64,000 nt of DNA, from positions 1 through 64,000 of the forward strand of contig NZ_CBTJ020000029.1 in the NCBI RefSeq assembly GCF_001051235.1, in the 5' to 3' direction. Of this stretch, positions 58,390 to 64,000 are shown one piece after another. The notes under the pieces are model-generated. The model was not told where the DNA came from and made no database searches. It saw nothing but the letters and a program-made list of their open reading frames with translations. Position 1 is the stretch's first letter, and the number at the start of each line of letters is the position of its first letter. Made by a program: the position numbers and the translations under genes. Source of the stretch: Candidatus Competibacter denitrificans Run_A_D11. GTDB taxonomy: Bacteria > Pseudomonadota > Gammaproteobacteria > Competibacterales > Competibacteraceae.

Positions 58390-58393
<4 letters not shown>
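57023..58393 (+). CDS. M16-family peptidase homolog, non-catalytic subunit
   Basis: This has a signal peptide and two M16 domains, but the HxxEH position reads GLAQLTNALLEEG, so zinc catalysis is lost. The C-terminal domain keeps EKRGLAYGAYS, the Arg/Tyr pair that helps bind substrate in M16 heterodimers. It pairs with the upstream catalytic subunit. The end overlaps rsmD by ATGA. Confidence 0.85.
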
Positions 58394-59945
<1,552 letters not shown>

Positions 59946-59994
59946 AACGCTTAGCGGGACGTGTGGTTCAGTTTGGGAGGGAGAGTAGGCAGCG

Positions 59995-60654
59995 ATGGAG
60001 ATTCAACCGCAAACAGGAATTCGGGTACTCCTGGCCGGCGCCAGCGGCCTGGTTGGTGGGCACTGTTTGACCCAACTGCTGGCTGATGACGGCATTGCCC
60101 ACATCACCGTGGTCGCTCGCCGAGCATTGGCGCAGGCCCATCCGAAATTAACCGTTCAGGTGGTGGATTTCGACCATCTGCGCGAGCAAGCGGGCGCCAT
60201 CAGGACCGATGCCGCGCTCTGCTGTTTGGGGACGACCCATCGCGCCGCCGGTTCTCCCGAAGCGTTTGCCAAGGTGGACCATATCTATGTCGCTGAGCTG
60301 GCCAAGCTAGCCGCCGCAGCGGGTGCGATGCGTTTCGTGTTGCTCTCGGCGGTCGTGGCCGATGCCGCCTCACCGATCTTTTATAATCGGCTCAAGGGAC
60401 GAGCCGAAGCTGCGGTGACTGATTCAGGATTACAGGCAGTACACCTGTTACGTCCTTCGTTGCTGCTGGGGGAACGGACTGGGCCGCGCCCCATGGAAGA
60501 ATGGAGCCGGCAAATGGCCCCATTTTGGGCGCCCTTCGCCTGGGGGCCATTTAGCCATTATCGCCCGGTGCCTGCGAAAACCGTCGCTGCCAAAATGGTC
60601 GAGTTGGCCAAAAATGGCCCACCAGGGATACATATTCATTATTTCAGAAGCTAA
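59995..60654 (+). CDS. NAD(P)H-binding protein (HTATIP2-like)
   Basis: This is an atypical short-chain-dehydrogenase-like protein. The Rossmann motif GASGLVGGHCLTQLL is near residue 15, then DAALCCLGTTHRAAGS and a YNRLKGRAEAAV stretch that supplies the Tyr-x-x-x-Lys. The 219-residue length fits the HTATIP2 (TIP30) group. Substrate unknown. The next gene starts 64 bases after it. Confidence 0.78.
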   Translation: MEIQPQTGIRVLLAGASGLVGGHCLTQLLADDGIAHITVVARRALAQAHPKLTVQVVDFDHLREQAGAIRTDAALCCLGTTHRAAGSPEAFAKVDHIYVAELAKLAAAAGAMRFVLLSAVVADAASPIFYNRLKGRAEAAVTDSGLQAVHLLRPSLLLGERTGPRPMEEWSRQMAPFWAPFAWGPFSHYRPVPAKTVAAKMVELAKNGPPGIHIHYFRS

Positions 60655-60718
60655 ATCAGCCGACCACCGGTTACGGACACCCTATAGCAGGCGGTATTCG
60701 TCGCATCTCACCCTAGCC

Positions 60719-61630
60719 ATGGGGGTGACGGTGACGTTGGGTCTGGTGCTATCACTGCCGGTAGCAGCGAAAAAACTCTACAAGTACCAGGACGCTTCCG
60801 GTGCCTGGGTGTTCACTGACAAACCGCCCGCCGCCAACGTTACTGCCGAAGTTCGCCCACTACCGGCCAGTGAGTTGCCGGCTAAGATCAGTGTCCGCAA
60901 TCGCGGCACCACTGAGGCGCCGATTCTGGCGGTCGTGAACGACTATTACGGTCCCATTGAGGCGGAAATCGCCGGCGAAGGCTTGGAAAACATGCGTGCC
61001 GAACCACCATTGCCGATGCGGTTGGTCGTTCCGGCTCGCACGGAAATGACCGCCGTCACCCTTAAACCAACCGGTGTACGCTGGCGCTATGGCTACCGAA
61101 TCCGAGCCGTATTGGGCGATCCCAAAGCCGCCCACCAGCCTGAGCAACCGTATGCGCCACCATTCGCGTCCGGGCAGCGCTTCTCGGTCGGCCAAGCGTT
61201 CGATGGGGCGTTCAGTCACCAACACTCGCAAAGCCGTTATGCCGTCGATATCAGCCTGCCAAAGGGAACACCCGTCCGCGCCGCCCGCGCTGGGGTCGTG
61301 ATGGAGGCTACGAGCGACTTTTTTGATGGTGGCACCGACCCAAAATACCAAACGCGCGCCAATGCCGTGCGTATCCTGCATGATGACGGCACGATGGCGG
61401 TATACGCACACTTGGACCCAGACTCGACCCGTGTAGCCCCTGGGCAGCGTGTCGAGCGTGGCCTATGGCTTGCCAATTCTGGTAACACCGGCTACTCCAC
61501 CGGCCCGCATCTGCATTTCGCCATCCAGCGCAATTCCGGGATGGAATTGATTTCAATACCGTTCGAATTTGCCGGAGCGACTGGTCAAGCCATCACCCCG
61601 ACAGCGGGAATGCAGCTACTCGCACCCTGA
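60719..61630 (+). CDS. M23-family peptidase with DUF4124 domain
   Basis: This is a periplasmic protein with a signal peptide (VTLGLVLSLPVAA), then a DUF4124 stretch (KKLYKYQDASGAWVFTDKPP), an unassigned beta-rich middle (about 60-170) and a LytM/M23 domain. Zinc-site residues are present as HQHSQSRYAVDIS (His and Asp) and GPHLHFAIQ (HxH). It is probably a cell-wall endopeptidase. ATG at 60719 starts a good signal peptide; the frame is open further upstream into the preceding gene. Confidence 0.83.
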   Translation: MGVTVTLGLVLSLPVAAKKLYKYQDASGAWVFTDKPPAANVTAEVRPLPASELPAKISVRNRGTTEAPILAVVNDYYGPIEAEIAGEGLENMRAEPPLPMRLVVPARTEMTAVTLKPTGVRWRYGYRIRAVLGDPKAAHQPEQPYAPPFASGQRFSVGQAFDGAFSHQHSQSRYAVDISLPKGTPVRAARAGVVMEATSDFFDGGTDPKYQTRANAVRILHDDGTMAVYAHLDPDSTRVAPGQRVERGLWLANSGNTGYSTGPHLHFAIQRNSGMELISIPFEFAGATGQAITPTAGMQLLAP

Positions 61631-61663
61631 GCGCGCCCGAAACCAGCGATCTGGGCGGTCAAT

Positions 61664-64000
61664 TTATGACGCGCTTATCCGCTTGCGGTTGAGAAAAGCT
61701 TCGCGCACGATCTCTCGCAGTTGCGGAACCTGTGCTGGGCTTGACAGGAATTTACAGATCGCGCCCTGGTTAATCAGCTCGACCAAGCTTCCGGCCTCGC
61801 AGCCTTCACCCATAGCGATCCGTAAGGTTTCTGGATACAGCTCGCGCACGCGCCAGAAAAGCCCTTGATCGTCCTGCTGCATCCTCCAGTCGGCTAACAT
61901 CACGCCAATCGGATGACGAGCCAGCAAGTCAAGTGCCGCTGGTATGTCAGTAGCGACCAACACTCGGTAACCTTCCGCCACGAGCGGAGTCTGGACAGAC
62001 ACTCTTTTATCGTCATCAGCAGCGACGATGAGCAAAATTTGCTCTTCGCCAACCAGAGTGGCTTTATCAACTAGACCCTGCTCACAGCGGCGCAACAGAT
62101 CGGTGATTTCCGTGACTGGCAGGGGACGGCTCAGGTAATAACCCTGAATCTCATCACAGTGCTGCGCCTTCAGAAAGCGCAATTGGCCTTCGTTCTCCAC
62201 GCCTTCCGCAATCACCCGCAAGCCCATACCGTCGGCCATCGCGATAACAGCGGTGGCAATCGCGGCATCATCGGGTCGGATGTTGACTTCACGCACAAAC
62301 GCTTTATCGAGCTTAAGCCGATCCAGAGGCAATTGCTTGAGACGGCTAAAACTGGAATACCCGGTACCAAAATCGTCAATGGCCAACTGGACACCGAGAC
62401 CCTTCAAAGCCTGGAGAGTAGCGATAGCGTATTCGGGGTCTTTCATCAGGAGGCTTTCAGTGATTTCCAGTTCCAGGGCGCTAGGCTCCAGGCCCGTCTC
62501 CTCCAAAACCCGCGCCACCAAGCCTGGAAACCCGGGTTGGGTGAACTGTAAAACCGAGATATTGACCGCAATTCGCTGTAAATCAATCCCTTGATCCCGC
62601 CATTGTTTGGCCTGCTGGCAGGCACTACGCATCACCCATTCGCCGATGGGAACAATCAGCCCGGTTTCCTCAGCCAAGGGAATAAAATCCACTGGCGAGA
62701 TCGAACCAAGGATCGCATTATCCCAGCGCAACAGCGCTTCAAGCCCATTGATGCGACCGCTCGGCAGATCTAATTGTGGTTGGTAATGCAGAGCCAGATC
62801 ATTTTGCTCGATGGCCTTACGCAACTGGCTCTCCATGGTCAACCGACGCAGAGCCGCTTCATTTAACGTCGCATCGTAGAACCGGTACAGGTTGCGACCT
62901 TGACGCTTGGCGAGATACATCGCCATATCCGCATTACGCAACAACACGCCCGGATCATCGCCATCTTCCGGGAAAACCGCGATACCGATGCTGGGTGTCA
63001 CGAGTACTTCATGTCCTGCTAGGAGGAGCGGACGCGATAAATGGGTGCGAATGTGCTCAGCGACCAGCGCTACATCAGCACTGTAGCGGATCTCCGGCAA
63101 CAGCACCGTAAATTCATCACCGCCCAAGCGAGCAATGGTCTGTCCGCGCTCATCGCCCGCCGGACGAGCGACTGTATCACTCTCGCGCAGGCTCTCCTTC
63201 AAACGGTCGGCCGTTGCCTGGAGCAATAAATCACCCACGGCATGACCGAGTGTGTCGTTGATCCGCTTGAAGTTATCCAAATCCAGAAACAGTAGACCGA
63301 CCCGTCTGGAATAACGCTTAGCTAACTTGAGCGCCTCGCTCAAGCGGTCTTTGAAAAGCTCACGGTTGGGCAACTGGGTGAGGCCGTCGAAAAACGCCAG
63401 GTGGCGAATGCGCTCCTCGGCCCGTTGCAGCTCGGTGATATCCTGTAAAGTCCCGTACACACGGACCAATTGGCCTGATTCGTCAAAAACGGCTTCGACC
63501 TGTTGGCGGACACACCGGGGGTTCGTCTCAAAGCCGGCAAGCCAATGGTTGATCCCATCCACCTGCCTCCCTTCCCGCACGGCCGCGAACCAGCCGCGAA
63601 CCCTGGCCTGATCTTTTTCCGGCACGCGGTCGAGTAACGCTTGGTAAGGTAGCTTGCCGTCTGGGCAATCCAGCCCCATGATTTGGCAAACCTGTTCGGA
63701 AAGATGCAATACATTCTCACCGGGCAACCAATCCCAGTGTCCTAGCCGGGCGATACGTTGGGCAGTCGCTAAGCGCCGCTCGCTCTCACGCAGCCGATTC
63801 ATTGCCGTGCTGGCCCGCAGCAGATAACGTACTCGATAACCGAGCAGGGGAAAGTTGATCGGCTTGGTGATGAAGTCTGTGGCTCCAGCATCAAACGCCC
63901 GGTCGATGGACTCGTGATCATCCAACCCGGTCATCATCAGGATGGGAATTTGCCCGCCACCAGGCCGTCGCCGCAATTCCGTGCTGACCGCGAACCCATC
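61664..64000 (-). CDS. REC-PAS-GGDEF-EAL-REC signalling protein (5' end outside window)
   Basis: The gene is open to the window edge on the minus strand; the first visible residues DGFAVSTELRRR continue a receiver domain whose phospho-Asp lies outside. Order is REC (partial), PAS/PAC (about 75-190), GGDEF (about 195-370), EAL (about 380-630) and a second REC (about 645-770). The GGDEF motif is complete, with RESD (RxxD site) 12 residues farther upstream than usual because of an insert. EAL is complete: GLEALLRW, NISVLQF, LEITES, DDFGTG, KLD, AEGVE and QGY. So the protein could make and break c-di-GMP. The C-terminal REC keeps Asp in MLADWRM and a Lys in CKFLSSP. Confidence 0.88.
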   Translation of the reverse strand, partial: DGFAVSTELRRRPGGGQIPILMMTGLDDHESIDRAFDAGATDFITKPINFPLLGYRVRYLLRASTAMNRLRESERRLATAQRIARLGHWDWLPGENVLHLSEQVCQIMGLDCPDGKLPYQALLDRVPEKDQARVRGWFAAVREGRQVDGINHWLAGFETNPRCVRQQVEAVFDESGQLVRVYGTLQDITELQRAEERIRHLAFFDGLTQLPNRELFKDRLSEALKLAKRYSRRVGLLFLDLDNFKRINDTLGHAVGDLLLQATADRLKESLRESDTVARPAGDERGQTIARLGGDEFTVLLPEIRYSADVALVAEHIRTHLSRPLLLAGHEVLVTPSIGIAVFPEDGDDPGVLLRNADMAMYLAKRQGRNLYRFYDATLNEAALRRLTMESQLRKAIEQNDLALHYQPQLDLPSGRINGLEALLRWDNAILGSISPVDFIPLAEETGLIVPIGEWVMRSACQQAKQWRDQGIDLQRIAVNISVLQFTQPGFPGLVARVLEETGLEPSALELEITESLLMKDPEYAIATLQALKGLGVQLAIDDFGTGYSSFSRLKQLPLDRLKLDKAFVREVNIRPDDAAIATAVIAMADGMGLRVIAEGVENEGQLRFLKAQHCDEIQGYYLSRPLPVTEITDLLRRCEQGLVDKATLVGEEQILLIVAADDDKRVSVQTPLVAEGYRVLVATDIPAALDLLARHPIGVMLADWRMQQDDQGLFWRVRELYPETLRIAMGEGCEAGSLVELINQGAICKFLSSPAQVPQLREIVREAFLNRKRISAS

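Overview
The window looks like part of a gammaproteobacterial chromosome with moderately high GC. The housekeeping set supports this: yheS, argA, cpdA, truA, hrpB, fbp, ampD, tcdA, queG/nnr/tsaE, dksA, znuABC, the gcv genes, ybbAP-tesA, murB, rpoH-ftsY, rsmD-coaD. A phasin, glycine-cleavage genes and a large share of c-di-GMP/two-component proteins would fit a polymer-storing environmental lineage such as Candidatus Competibacter relatives, but that placement is an inference from gene content only. No rRNA, tRNA, CRISPR array or prophage was seen. The window opens inside an IS5-type transposase and closes inside a large signalling gene.

Layout. 1-1140: the end of an IS5-family element abuts the 3' end of moeB. 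Upstream of moeB are two palindromic repeats and a second, decayed copy of the moeB start. 1141-7137: yheS and a membrane-anchored amidase face a 1115-residue hybrid histidine kinase. 7635-11082: argA, cpdA, an aldolase-family gene and tag on the plus strand. 11131-16465: a minus-strand block with an alpha/beta hydrolase, a FlK-like thioesterase, truA, an LdtD-type L,D-transpeptidase and three tandem small DUF2173-like genes. 16636-24940: hrpB, a PAAR-like DUF4280 gene, sirB2, phasin, fbp, a degenerate REC-REC-GGDEF-EAL protein and ampD. 24937-30520: nitronate monooxygenase, tcdA, tatD and a PAS/GAF/GGDEF protein, all minus. 30720-40009: mtfA, nudF, queG, nnr-tsaE, dksA and the divergent zinc uptake genes znuA and znuCB. 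40230-46917: a glycine-cleavage cluster (gcvH, gcvP, a GcvR-like gene, glyA, a DUF2281 gene, gcvT). 46918-47286: a fragment of a TRIC/UPF0126 channel gene and a terminator. 47287-55519: ybbP-ybbA, tesA, murB, a threonine aldolase, rpoH and ftsY on mostly minus strands. 55614-61630: two M16 peptidases, rsmD, coaD, ferredoxin, an NAD(P)-binding protein and an M23 peptidase. 61664-64000: a REC-PAS-GGDEF-EAL-REC protein cut by the window edge.

The least expected signals are these: (i) a 92/93-bp element present twice (9814-9905 and 26099-26191) with three predicted hairpins whose stems differ but still pair, ending in a CRISPR-repeat-like tail; (ii) a near-perfect CIRCE operator just upstream of rpoH, suggesting HrcA control of sigma-32; (iii) a c-di-GMP-type protein in which every catalytic signature is altered; (iv) three adjacent DUF2173-like paralogs; (v) gene debris (second moeB start, TRIC fragment) and an antitoxin-like gene inside the gcv cluster.

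Functional themes are cell-wall turnover (two amidases, LdtD, M23 peptidase, murB), second-messenger signalling (three GGDEF-containing proteins plus a cAMP phosphodiesterase homolog), one-carbon metabolism (gcv/glyA) and zinc uptake.
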